Assembly (NCBI GenBank): GCA_012735535.1
Contig: JAAYHC010000033.1
Coordinates: 1 to 47,408 of the forward strand
DNA: 47,408 bases
Direction of reading: 5' to 3'
From: Bacillota bacterium
GTDB taxonomy: Bacteria; Bacillota; UBA5301
Shown: in pieces, positions 8,031 through 16,618 of the stretch
Layout of the letters: each line of letters opens with the position of its first letter
Position numbering within the stretch: position 1 is the stretch's first letter
Notes under the pieces: generated by a model
Told to the model about the DNA's origin: nothing
Seen by the model: only the letters and a program-made list of their open reading frames with translations
Database searches by the model: none
Translations under genes and position numbers: made by a program

Positions 8031-9097
8031 TTGGTACTATCGCAGCTTTTGTCGTGGTGCTCGGACTCTTGATTTTTGTTCATGAGCTGGGTCACTTTCT
8101 TGTCGCTAAGGCGGCCGGAGTATATGTGGAGGAGTTCGCGCTGGGCTTGGGCCCGGTGGTTTGGAAACGGCGCGGTCGAGAGACGCAGTACTCTTTGCGC
8201 CTATTTCCGCTCGGCGGGTTTTGCAAGATGTCCGGTGACAACCCGCAGGATGATTTGATTACCGGTAGAAATGAAATTGACCGGAGCAAGATACCGGCGG
8301 AGCGGCTTTTTCTCAACAAGAAGGTGTGGCAACGAGCGGCTGTTGTAGCGGGCGGACCGGTGATGAATTTTCTGACCGCGATTCTGATTTATGCGCTGAT
8401 TTTCATGGTTTTCGGCATTCCGACCGCTCTAACGGAACAAGCGATTATCGGTGATATCAGCCCGGGCGGACCGGCGGCGCAAGCCGGGCTATTGCCGGGA
8501 GATCGCATCTTGGCGGTTAACCAGGAACCGGTCCAGGCTTGGGATGAGTTGGCCCGCAAGATTCGCAGCATGCCGAATCAGCAGGTTGAGCTGTTGGTTG
8601 AGCGTGGTGAGCGCCAATTTGTCGTCACGGTAGAACCCCGACAAGAACGCCCGGATGGACCAGGCCTGATAGGTATTGTACCAATGGCTGAGGCAACCCA
8701 GAGGATCCCGTTCTTTCAGGCATTTTGGTATGCGATTCAGCAGACCTGGTACTTGATCGTGGCTCTAGTAGTAGGGTTATATCAAATGGCCACCGGGCAA
8801 TTGCTCGGACCGATCTCCGGTCCGGTCGGTATTGCCCAGATGGCTGGGCAGGCGGCTCGCTTTGGCGCGGAAAGTCTGCTTAACCTCACCGCGGTGCTCA
8901 GTGTTAACCTCGGTGTGCTAAACTTGTTGCCTTTTCCCGCTTTGGATGGGGGGAGGTTGGTCTTTTTCGGCATCGAGGCCATCCGGCGTAAACCGTTTGA
9001 CCCCGAGCGAGAGGGCTTGGTCCACTTTATCGGATTTGCGCTGCTGATGTTGTTAATCTTGGTTGTCACTTTCCGCGAAGTTGTCGGTTTGATGTAG
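8024..9097 (+). CDS. rseP: Site-2 protease, RseP/RasP-type zinc metalloprotease
   Basis: This membrane-embedded protease cuts substrates within the bilayer, such as anti-sigma factors and remnant signal peptides. The zinc site HELGH is at residues 20-24 in the first helix, and the second site motif NLLPFPALDGGRL lies near the C terminus. One PDZ domain occupies roughly residues 125-205 (GDISPGGPAAQAGLLPGDRI). Length is 357 residues. The start overlaps the end of dxr. The stop is TAG. Its position between dxr and ispG/proS matches many Firmicutes. Confidence 0.96.
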   Translation: MLIGTIAAFVVVLGLLIFVHELGHFLVAKAAGVYVEEFALGLGPVVWKRRGRETQYSLRLFPLGGFCKMSGDNPQDDLITGRNEIDRSKIPAERLFLNKKVWQRAAVVAGGPVMNFLTAILIYALIFMVFGIPTALTEQAIIGDISPGGPAAQAGLLPGDRILAVNQEPVQAWDELARKIRSMPNQQVELLVERGERQFVVTVEPRQERPDGPGLIGIVPMAEATQRIPFFQAFWYAIQQTWYLIVALVVGLYQMATGQLLGPISGPVGIAQMAGQAARFGAESLLNLTAVLSVNLGVLNLLPFPALDGGRLVFFGIEAIRRKPFDPEREGLVHFIGFALLMLLILVVTFREVVGLM

Positions 9098-9105
9098 GTG
9101 ATCTT

Positions 9106-10176
9106 GTGTACACGCGCGAACAAACAAGGGTAGTTCGGGTCGGAGATCTGTATATTGGCGGTGGTCATCCGATCGTCGTGCAGTCGATGACCAATTGTGA
9201 TCCGCATGATGCTCAGGCCCTTATTGAGCAGGTGCAAGCGCTCGCTAACGCCGGATGCGAACTGGTGCGATTGACTGTCCCGGATGCCGAGGCGGCCGAG
9301 GTCTTTGCCAAAGTGCGCAAGCACAGCCCGGTGCCGCTCGTAGCCGACATTCATTTTGATTACCGCATGGCATTGGCGGCGATTGAAGCGGGGGCGGATA
9401 AAATTCGCATTAATCCAGGCAATATCGGCTCCGAAGACCGAGTTAAGCAGATCTTACGAGCGGCTAAAGCGGCGGGGATCCCGATTAGAATTGGTGTTAA
9501 CAGCGGATCTTTACCGAAAGACTTGGTAGCCCGGTATGGGGTGAGTGCTCAGGCTCTGGTGGAAGCGGCTGCCCGTTATATTGATTTGTGTCAGCGCTGC
9601 GATTTTACCGATCTGGTGTTTTCCTTAAAAGCCTCGACGGTCCCCCTGGCGATAGAGGCGGTCAGGCTTTTTGCCGAAAAGTATGATTTTCCTCAGCATC
9701 TGGGGATTACCGAGGCCGGCCCGGGTGAACTAGGCATCATCAAGTCGGCTGCCGGGTTAGGCGGGATGTTGGCGTATGGGCTCGGAGACACCATCAGAGT
9801 TTCTTTGACCGGTGACCCGGTGCGCGAAGTGGAAGTAGCCTATCGCATTTTACAAGCTTACGGTTTGCGCGACTACGGGCCGATGATTGTTTCTTGTCCG
9901 ACCTGTGGGCGGTGTAGCGTGCCGTTGGAGGAGATCGTCGCTCAGGTTTCGGAAGCCCTCAAAGAGGTGAAGACGCCGTTAACCGTTGCGGTGATGGGTT
10001 GTGCGGTCAATGGGCCGGGAGAGGCCAGAGAAGCCGATATCGGTATTGCCTGCGGTCCAAATGGAGGGTTGCTTTTCCGGCATGGAGAAGTAATAGCCAA
10101 ATTGGCCACGGACGAATTGGTACCGCGACTATTAGCTGAGATTCGCCAGTTTTCAGGGAGGAATATTTTATGTTGA
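9106..10176 (+). CDS. ispG: 4-hydroxy-3-methylbut-2-enyl diphosphate synthase
   Basis: IspG (GcpE) converts MEcPP to HMBPP, the penultimate MEP-pathway step, using a [4Fe-4S] cluster. N-terminal TIM-barrel motifs include [11 protein letters not shown] and [14 protein letters not shown]. The three cluster cysteines appear in SCPTCGRC and [11 protein letters not shown]. At 356 residues it is the compact bacterial type. The start is GTG 9106, eight bases after the rseP stop, with a weak RBS (TAGGTG). The end overlaps proS by seven bases. Confidence 0.96.
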   Translation: MYTREQTRVVRVGDLYIGGGHPIVVQSMTNCDPHDAQALIEQVQALANAGCELVRLTVPDAEAAEVFAKVRKHSPVPLVADIHFDYRMALAAIEAGADKIRINPGNIGSEDRVKQILRAAKAAGIPIRIGVNSGSLPKDLVARYGVSAQALVEAAARYIDLCQRCDFTDLVFSLKASTVPLAIEAVRLFAEKYDFPQHLGITEAGPGELGIIKSAAGLGGMLAYGLGDTIRVSLTGDPVREVEVAYRILQAYGLRDYGPMIVSCPTCGRCSVPLEEIVAQVSEALKEVKTPLTVAVMGCAVNGPGEAREADIGIACGPNGGLLFRHGEVIAKLATDELVPRLLAEIRQFSGRNILC

Positions 10177-11885
10177 TGTCGCAAGTATTTGCTCCAACTT
10201 TGCGGGAGACGCCCAAAGAGGCGGAGATCCCGAGCCATCAGTTGATGCTCAGGGCCGGTTTTATTCGTAAAAATGCCGGCGGTATTTATACCTATTTGCC
10301 TTTAGCCGTCAGGGTGCTACAAAAGATCGAGCGGATTATTCGCGAAGAACTGGAAGCTCGGGGTTGTCAAGAATTATTGCTGCCGATAATTCAACCGGCC
10401 GAGCTGTGGCAGCAGACCGGCCGCTGGGATGTTTATGGCGAGGAGATGTTTCGCCTAACCGACCGGCATGGGCGCCAGTTTTGCTTGGGGCCGACCCACG
10501 AAGAGATCATCACTGCCCTCGTAGCTGCCGAAGTTAATTCCTATCGGCAATTACCGTTGCGCTTGTACCAAATTCAGAATAAATACCGGGATGAGATAAG
10601 GCCTCGTTTCGGTCTGATGCGCGGTCGAGAGTTCATCATGAAAGACTGCTATTCCTTTGATCGCGATCAGGCCGGATTGGATGAAAGCTATCGACTGATG
10701 TATGAGGCCTATACGGCGATCTTTAACCGCTGCGGCCTTACAACGCGTCCGGTCGAGGCTGATCCAGGAGCGATCGGGGGTAATGCCACTCATGAATTTA
10801 TGGTCATCGCCGATACCGGTGAGGCGGCCATCGTTTACTGTACCGAATGCGATTACGCGGCCAATGTCGAAAAGGCCGAGCTGCTTCCACCGGCTGGTGC
10901 AGGGGAAAGCAGTTCGGTTGATCTTCCGGTGGTCGAGGAAGTATATACCCCTGACTGCAAAACAATTAAAGAGGTTGCCGATTACTTGCAGCTGCCGGAG
11001 AGTGAGACGATCAAAACACTGCTGTACGAGGTTGAAGGCGAGTTCGTCATGGTCTTGGTTCGGGGGGACCACACTTTAAATGAGTATAAACTCGCTGCTC
11101 ACCTTGGCACCAGCACTTTCCGGTTGGCTGAGGATGACTCTTTAGTCGGCACCGGTTTCGTCACCGGGTTCCTCGGGCCGATTAACCCGCCGGCGAAGAT
11201 CAGAGTCATCGCTGATTACGCGCTGCAAGCCGGTGGTCCGTATGTTGTCGGAGCGAATAAAGCCGACTATCATTTACGCAATGTCGTGGTCGGCCGTGAC
11301 TTTACCGCCGATGCCTTTGCCGACTTGCGCCAGGCCGAGCCGGGCGATTCTTGCCCGCGGTGTCGGGGCCGGCTTGCCGGGGCCCGCGGGATTGAAGTCG
11401 GCCAGGTTTTCAAACTCGGTACCAAGTACAGCAAGGCGCTCAATGCTACTTATCTCGATGAGAACGGGGTGGCCCGGGAAATTGTGATGGGCTGTTACGG
11501 GATCGGCGTTGGTCGGACCATGGCTGCAGCCATCGAGCAAAATCACGATGAAGATGGGATTATCTGGCCGCTACCGATCGCTCCTTTTCACGTTATTATT
11601 GTCCCGGTTGCCTACACCGACCCGGCCCAAAAAGAACTCGCCGACAAACTCTATGCGGAACTGACGGAGCTTGGCTATGAGGTGCTCCTGGACGACCGGG
11701 ATGAACGTCCGGGGGTCAAGTTTAAAGACGCCGATCTCATCGGAATTCCGTACCGGATTACGATTGGGCCGAAAGGCATCCAGAACGGTTTTGTCGAGCT
11801 AGTCACCAGACGGACCAGGAGCAAAATTGAAATACCGCTGGAGGAGGCTACTAGTAAGATTCGGTCGATAATAGGGAGTGTCTGA
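10170..11885 (+). CDS. proS: Prolyl-tRNA synthetase (bacterial type with editing insertion)
   Basis: This class II synthetase charges tRNA-Pro. Motif 1 and 2 regions are visible ([40 protein letters not shown]). The catalytic core is interrupted around residues 230-390 by the YbaK-type editing domain that clears mischarged alanine. Motif 3 and the anticodon-binding domain follow ([24 protein letters not shown]). Length is 571 residues, as expected. RBS GGGAGG precedes ATG 10170. Confidence 0.97.
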   Translation: MLMSQVFAPTLRETPKEAEIPSHQLMLRAGFIRKNAGGIYTYLPLAVRVLQKIERIIREELEARGCQELLLPIIQPAELWQQTGRWDVYGEEMFRLTDRHGRQFCLGPTHEEIITALVAAEVNSYRQLPLRLYQIQNKYRDEIRPRFGLMRGREFIMKDCYSFDRDQAGLDESYRLMYEAYTAIFNRCGLTTRPVEADPGAIGGNATHEFMVIADTGEAAIVYCTECDYAANVEKAELLPPAGAGESSSVDLPVVEEVYTPDCKTIKEVADYLQLPESETIKTLLYEVEGEFVMVLVRGDHTLNEYKLAAHLGTSTFRLAEDDSLVGTGFVTGFLGPINPPAKIRVIADYALQAGGPYVVGANKADYHLRNVVVGRDFTADAFADLRQAEPGDSCPRCRGRLAGARGIEVGQVFKLGTKYSKALNATYLDENGVAREIVMGCYGIGVGRTMAAAIEQNHDEDGIIWPLPIAPFHVIIVPVAYTDPAQKELADKLYAELTELGYEVLLDDRDERPGVKFKDADLIGIPYRITIGPKGIQNGFVELVTRRTRSKIEIPLEEATSKIRSIIGSV

Positions 11886-11890
11886 GCTTG

Positions 11891-12529
11891 ATGGACTTCA
11901 CCGTAATTATTCCAGTTTTTAACGAAGCTCTGACCATCGGAAAAGTTCTTGAAGCCGTCCTGGCCGCTAAAGAACAAGATCAGCGAATTAAAGAGGTTAT
12001 TGTTGTAGATGATGGATCCGTCGATGAAACCTGGCAAGTGGTCAAAGCATATGGGGTTACCCTAGTGCGCCTCGAGGTAAATAAGGGTAAAGGCGCTGCC
12101 CTAACCGCTGGGGTGCGGGCCGCTCAGACCACGGGTGTGCTTTTTATTGACGGTGATTTGATCGGTTTAACACCGCGCCATCTTTCCCAACTGATTGATC
12201 CGGTTGCCGATGGTTCCGCCCGGATGACGTTGGGCATTTTTAAGTCCGGTCGGATCGCGACCGATTTAGCCCAGCAGGTTGCCCCGGATATCACCGGGCA
12301 GCGTGCGATGCGTAAAGATGATTTTCTTTTGGTCAAGGGGCTTGAACGTACCAGGTATGGGGTAGATATCGCCTTGACCAATTTCGCCCACAAAATGTGT
12401 TGGCCGATCAAAAAAGTACCGCTCAGCGGTGTAACCCAGGTCATGAAAGAAGAAAAGTACGGTCTAATTAAAGGTACGGCCGCTCGGCTCCGGATGTATC
12501 TGGATATCTTGCGCAATATTCGTGTATAA
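11891..12529 (+). CDS. Family 2 glycosyltransferase
   Basis: This is a soluble GT-A fold transferase of 212 residues. The N terminus has the sugar-nucleotide motif TVIIPVFNEALTIGKVLE, followed by VVDDGSVDET and the DxD-type metal site FIDGDLIG. No membrane segment is evident, so it may act at the inner face of the membrane on a lipid-linked or small acceptor. The acceptor is unknown. ATG 11891 is taken over the adjacent TTG 11888. The gene sits between proS and polC, where most Firmicutes have no extra gene, and its end overlaps or abuts the polC start region. Confidence 0.85.
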   Translation: MDFTVIIPVFNEALTIGKVLEAVLAAKEQDQRIKEVIVVDDGSVDETWQVVKAYGVTLVRLEVNKGKGAALTAGVRAAQTTGVLFIDGDLIGLTPRHLSQLIDPVADGSARMTLGIFKSGRIATDLAQQVAPDITGQRAMRKDDFLLVKGLERTRYGVDIALTNFAHKMCWPIKKVPLSGVTQVMKEEKYGLIKGTAARLRMYLDILRNIRV

Positions 12530-12545
12530 GGCTGGTGAAGATTCT

Positions 12546-15500
12546 GTGAGTTTGGCCGAGGAGAGGATGGCTGAGCGACCGGCGACCTGGTCGGAAACTT
12601 GGTCACGCCTCCTAGGCGAATGCCTGACCCAGCAGGAGAGGCAGCGCTGGGGAGGGCGTTTGTCACTTAATCAGGTAATAGTGTCACCCGAGTCCGGGTC
12701 ATGGCATCTGGTGGTTGAGGGGCCGGCAAGTTTTCCGCAGCAAGCCCGCAACCGGATGCTCTCATTTTTGAGTCAATATTTTTCCCAATACGCTCTGACG
12801 ACCTGTGAATACCGTGAGATGGCCCAGTCGTGCTCAGAACTGGATGACTGGGAATATCTCCAACAGTTGGAGACGATCAAACAGACTAAGGTGTCGGCGG
12901 AGAAGGGCTTGTACGGTACTTACCGCCAGGTGGAGCAGGTTTCAATTGCCGAGATCGAGCACGGTGGCGACGAAGTGACCGTCATCGGTGAGGTCTTGGC
13001 GGTGGAGCAGCGCGAGTTGCGGAATCGGAAGCAATTGTTGACCATTGACCTAACTGATTATACGGATTCGATCACTGTTAAAGTCATTGGCGGTGAGGAG
13101 ATCGCCAGGCTGGCCGAGCAAGTGCGTGTTGGCACTTGGCTCAAGGTGGTTGGGACGACCGAAACCGATCAGTATTTGCAAGAAGTCGTCCTTACGCCGT
13201 GCTTTATCGACACTGCCGCCGCTCCGGCTCAAAAACAAGATAATGCGACCCAAAAGCGCGTTGAGTTACACTTACACACGAAAATGAGCGCCATGGACGG
13301 ATTGGTTAATGTCGAGGAAGCGGTTGCTTTGGCCGCTGCCTGGGGGCATCCGGCCATCGCCATCACCGACCATGGTGTTGTCCAGGCCTATCCCGATGCT
13401 TATGCTGCCGGCCAAAAATACGGGATTAAGATTATCTACGGACTCGAAGGTTATCTCTGCGAAGGTGACCAGGATCCGGAGTTTGAACGTACCAATCACA
13501 TTCTTATCCTGGTCAAAAACGCCACCGGCTTAAAAAATCTGTATAAGCTGGTCTCGGTGTCACACTTAGAATACTTTTACCGTCATCCGCGTATTCCGCG
13601 CGCCGTTTTGGAGAAACATCGGGAAGGGCTTTTGCTCGGAACGGCTTGTGAGATCGGGGAACTGTACCGGGCCGTGGTTGCCGGTCAACCGGAGGAGAAA
13701 CTCCTGCAGATCGCGAGTTTTTATGATTTCTTAGAGATTCAGCCCCTAGGCAATAACGAGTTTATGGTCCGGGATGGTAAAGCTACGCTGGAGGATCTCA
13801 AGAATTACAACCGTACGATCTGTCGGTTGGCCGAGCAATTGGGCAAACCGGTTGTCGCAACCGGGGATGTCCATTTCCTCCGACCACAAGATGAAGTTTT
13901 CCGCCGGATTCTCATGTACGGTCAGGGTTATGCGGATGCGGAGCGGCAAGCTCCGTTGTATTTCCGGACGACCGACGAGATGCTGGCTGAATTCAGCTAT
14001 CTAGGCGAGGAACTGGCGCACAAGGTTGTGGTTGAATATCCGCGGCAGATCGCCGACAGCATCGAAGAGGTCCTCCCGGTCCCTTTGGAGTTTTGCGGGC
14101 CGCAAATACCGGGTGCAGCCGAGGACCTCAGGCGGATCTGTTTGGAGACGGCTCAGTCTCGGTATGGCAACCCGCTGCCGGAGATTGTCCGGCAGCGGTT
14201 GGAGCGCGAACTCGATTCGATTATCTCCAATGGCTTTGCCGAACTGTACATGATCGCCCATAAGCTGGTCCAGAAAAGCTTGGCCGACGGTTATCTGGTC
14301 GGTTCGCGCGGAAGCGTAGGCTCTTCACTGGCAGCTACCATGGCCAATATTACCGAGGTCAACCCCCTGCCGCCCCATTATTTGTGCCCCAAGTGCCGGT
14401 ATTCCGAATTTGTCACTGATGGGTCGGTTAACTCCGGTGTCGACTTGCCGGCGCGCGATTGCCCGCGTTGTCAACACCCCTTGGCCAAAGAGGGGCACGA
14501 TATTCCCTTCGAAACTTTCTTGGGTTTTGATGGGGATAAGGTGCCGGATATCGATCTCAACTTTTCCGGAACCTATCAGCCGGAGGTGCACAAATATACC
14601 GAGGAGTTATTTGGCGAGAGCTATGTCTACCGAGCCGGCACCATCGCCACCCTCGCCGACCGAACCGCCTATGGTTTTGTGCGGAAATACCTCGATGATA
14701 AGGGGATTGTGAAGCGTAAAGCAGAGATTAATCGGCTGGTCGCCGGTTGTTCAGGAGTTAAACGGACCACCGGTCAGCACCCGGGAGGGTTAATGATTGT
14801 ACCCCACGGCCGGGAAATCTATGATTTTTGTCCGATTCAACGCCCGGCTAATGACACCAAATCTAATATTATCACTACTCATTTTGACTATAAGGCGATT
14901 AGCAGTCGCCTGGTCAAGCTGGATATCCTCGGGCATGACGATCCGACGGTGATTAGGATGCTTCAGGATATGACCGGGGTGAAGCCGCAGCAGATTCCGC
15001 TGGATGATCCCGAAACGATGGCGATCTTTTCCGGACTTGAGCCGCTCGGACTCTCCGAGTATGATTTGGGCTCTAAGGTTGGGACCTTCGGAGTGCCGGA
15101 GTTTGGGACGCGCTTTGTGCGACAGATGCTGGAAGACACCAGACCTAAGACCTTCGGAGAACTGATCCGGATTAGCGGTCTTTCGCATGGGACCGATGTC
15201 TGGTTGAATAACGCCCAAACCCTTATTCAGAGTGGACAAGCCACTCTGGCTCAGGTTATTTCGACCCGGGATGACATTATGCTTCATTTGATCCAAAAAG
15301 GTGTCGATCCGCTGAAGTCATTCAAAGTGATGGAAAGGGTGCGCAAGGGCAAAGGTCTGGATGAGAGCGATGTTGAGCTCTTGAAGCAAGCCGGGGTGGA
15401 AGACTGGTTTATTGAGTCTTGTCGCAAGATTAAGTACCTGTTTCCGAAAGCGCACGCGGTGGCCTATGTTATGATGGCTTTCCGCATCGCTTGGTTCAAG

Positions 15501-15971
15501 GTGCACTATCCGGAAGCTTTCTACGCCGCCTATTTTTCGGTGCGGGCCGATGAATTCGACATCAGCTATGTTGAGGGCGGGCTGAGCACGGTTAACTCAC
15601 TGATCCAGGAGTATGAAGCCAAAGGAAACGCGGCCACGGCCCGGGAGAAGAATATTTTAACTATTCTCGAGGTGGCCAAAGAAGCTTTGCTCCGGGGGAT
15701 AACCTTTGGCCAAGTTGATCTATACCTCAGTGATGCGACTGTCTTTCAGGTCAGCGGGCATAAGCTGATTCCACCCTTTATCAGTATTGCCGGCTTAGGG
15801 GAGGCTGCGGCCAACGCGATCGTTAAAGCTAGGGCTGAATCACCCTTCACTTCTTTAGAAGATCTGCGGCTAAGGGCCGGCTTGTCGAAGAATGTTATCG
15901 AGATGCTCAAAGACCATGGGACCTGTGCCAAGCTTCCGGAGAGCAATCAGATGAATCTTTTTGGTTTCTAG
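12546..15971 (+). CDS. polC: DNA polymerase III alpha subunit, PolC type, lacking the exonuclease domain
   Basis: This is the replicative polymerase of low-GC Gram-positives. In order it has an N-terminal domain, an OB fold (about residues 140-225), a PHP domain beginning ELHLHTKMSAMDG, and the polymerase palm with FDGDKVPDIDLNFSGTYQ, which carries the catalytic Asp pair. A zinc-binding segment (CPKCRYSEF ... CPRC) and C-terminal helix-hairpin-helix and tail regions follow. PHP metal ligands are present (HLH; ITDHG; GDVHFL). In classical PolC the 3'-5' exonuclease is inserted in the PHP domain after the EGYL-type strand. Here EGYLCEGDQD runs within a few residues into NHILILVKNATGLKNLYKLV, and no DxE exonuclease motif occurs anywhere. 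Total length is about 1141 residues against roughly 1430 for Bacillus PolC. GTG 12546 is preferred (GGTGAAG upstream); the frame is open from GTG 12522. Confidence 0.95.
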   Translation: MSLAEERMAERPATWSETWSRLLGECLTQQERQRWGGRLSLNQVIVSPESGSWHLVVEGPASFPQQARNRMLSFLSQYFSQYALTTCEYREMAQSCSELDDWEYLQQLETIKQTKVSAEKGLYGTYRQVEQVSIAEIEHGGDEVTVIGEVLAVEQRELRNRKQLLTIDLTDYTDSITVKVIGGEEIARLAEQVRVGTWLKVVGTTETDQYLQEVVLTPCFIDTAAAPAQKQDNATQKRVELHLHTKMSAMDGLVNVEEAVALAAAWGHPAIAITDHGVVQAYPDAYAAGQKYGIKIIYGLEGYLCEGDQDPEFERTNHILILVKNATGLKNLYKLVSVSHLEYFYRHPRIPRAVLEKHREGLLLGTACEIGELYRAVVAGQPEEKLLQIASFYDFLEIQPLGNNEFMVRDGKATLEDLKNYNRTICRLAEQLGKPVVATGDVHFLRPQDEVFRRILMYGQGYADAERQAPLYFRTTDEMLAEFSYLGEELAHKVVVEYPRQIADSIEEVLPVPLEFCGPQIPGAAEDLRRICLETAQSRYGNPLPEIVRQRLERELDSIISNGFAELYMIAHKLVQKSLADGYLVGSRGSVGSSLAATMANITEVNPLPPHYLCPKCRYSEFVTDGSVNSGVDLPARDCPRCQHPLAKEGHDIPFETFLGFDGDKVPDIDLNFSGTYQPEVHKYTEELFGESYVYRAGTIATLADRTAYGFVRKYLDDKGIVKRKAEINRLVAGCSGVKRTTGQHPGGLMIVPHGREIYDFCPIQRPANDTKSNIITTHFDYKAISSRLVKLDILGHDDPTVIRMLQDMTGVKPQQIPLDDPETMAIFSGLEPLGLSEYDLGSKVGTFGVPEFGTRFVRQMLEDTRPKTFGELIRISGLSHGTDVWLNNAQTLIQSGQATLAQVISTRDDIMLHLIQKGVDPLKSFKVMERVRKGKGLDESDVELLKQAGVEDWFIESCRKIKYLFPKAHAVAYVMMAFRIAWFKVHYPEAFYAAYFSVRADEFDISYVEGGLSTVNSLIQEYEAKGNAATAREKNILTILEVAKEALLRGITFGQVDLYLSDATVFQVSGHKLIPPFISIAGLGEAAANAIVKARAESPFTSLEDLRLRAGLSKNVIEMLKDHGTCAKLPESNQMNLFGF

Positions 15972-15974
15972 CCC

Positions 15975-16003
15975 TTGCAAGTATCGCCTAATGATGGTAA
16001 AAT
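15975..16003 (+). promoter_or_regulatory. Predicted SigA promoter for the rimP-nusA-infB operon
   Basis: TTGCAA (15975-15980), a 17-base spacer, and TAAAAT (15998-16003) form a reasonable SigA promoter just after the polC stop. The start of transcription would be near 16010, upstream of the leader hairpin. Confidence 0.6.
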
Positions 16004-16023
16004 AAACAACAATAACGGCTGTC

Positions 16024-16052
16024 GAATGAGTGGGTTGCCAACCCACTCATTC
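16024..16052 (+). promoter_or_regulatory. rimP leader hairpin
   Basis: GAATGAGTGGGTT (16024-16036) pairs perfectly with AACCCACTCATTC (16040-16052) across a GCC loop. It is flanked by a further outer pairing of ACGGCT (about 16015-16020) with AGCCGT (about 16061-16066). There is no T-tract, so it is not an intrinsic terminator. I recall GAGTGGG/CCCACTC hairpins upstream of rimP (ylxS) in other Firmicutes, which suggests a conserved leader element. That recollection was not checked here. Confidence 0.6.
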
Positions 16053-16126
16053 TGCGTTAAAGCCGTCGAAGAATTGACAACAAAGCGCCAGGCAAAACTA
16101 ACCTTGGCTTAGCTAGGAGGGTTGGC

Positions 16127-16594
16127 ATGAAAAGATCAGAGGTTGAAAGGCTTGTCACGCAATTGGCCCAGCCTGAAGTGGAAGCGTTAGGCTTTGATCT
16201 GATCGGTGTTGAGTTTACCAAAGAGGGTAAGCACTTTTTTCTGCGCTTGTTCATAGATAAACCCGGGGGTATTACGATTGATGATTGCCAATTGGTGGCC
16301 CAGCGTATCAACCCTATCCTGGATGAACGTGACCCGATAGAGCAGTCCTACATTTTCGAAGTTTCGTCGCCAGGAGCTGAGCGCCCTCTCAAAACCGAGC
16401 GTGATTTTGAGCTAAGTCGAGGTAGATTTGTGCACCTGACAACATACGAGCCGTATAACGGCGCCAAAGAGTTTGAGGGAGTTTTGTTGGCGAAGGAGAA
16501 TGGTTTGATTTCTTTACAGATCGGCGACGGTAATGAGACGATCAGCATTCCGGAACAAAAGGTTGCCAATGTACGGTTGGCGATTAGATTTTAA
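16127..16594 (+). CDS. rimP: Ribosome maturation factor RimP
   Basis: RimP assists early 30S subunit assembly. The 155-residue protein has the N-terminal KH-like domain (VEALGFDLIGVEFTKEG, then LRLFIDKPGGITIDDC) and the signature SYIFEVSSPGAERPL. An SH3-like C-terminal domain follows. RBS TAGGAGGGTT lies before ATG 16127. It is the first gene of the rimP-nusA-ylxRQ-infB-rbfA operon. Confidence 0.96.
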   Translation: MKRSEVERLVTQLAQPEVEALGFDLIGVEFTKEGKHFFLRLFIDKPGGITIDDCQLVAQRINPILDERDPIEQSYIFEVSSPGAERPLKTERDFELSRGRFVHLTTYEPYNGAKEFEGVLLAKENGLISLQIGDGNETISIPEQKVANVRLAIRF

Positions 16595-16618
16595 TCAATT
16601 TGGGGAGGTCAAATCGGA

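Noticed and set aside
8782-9354. Minus-strand frame of 190 codons across the rseP-ispG junction
   Set aside because: It is antisense to two clear genes and shows no family features.
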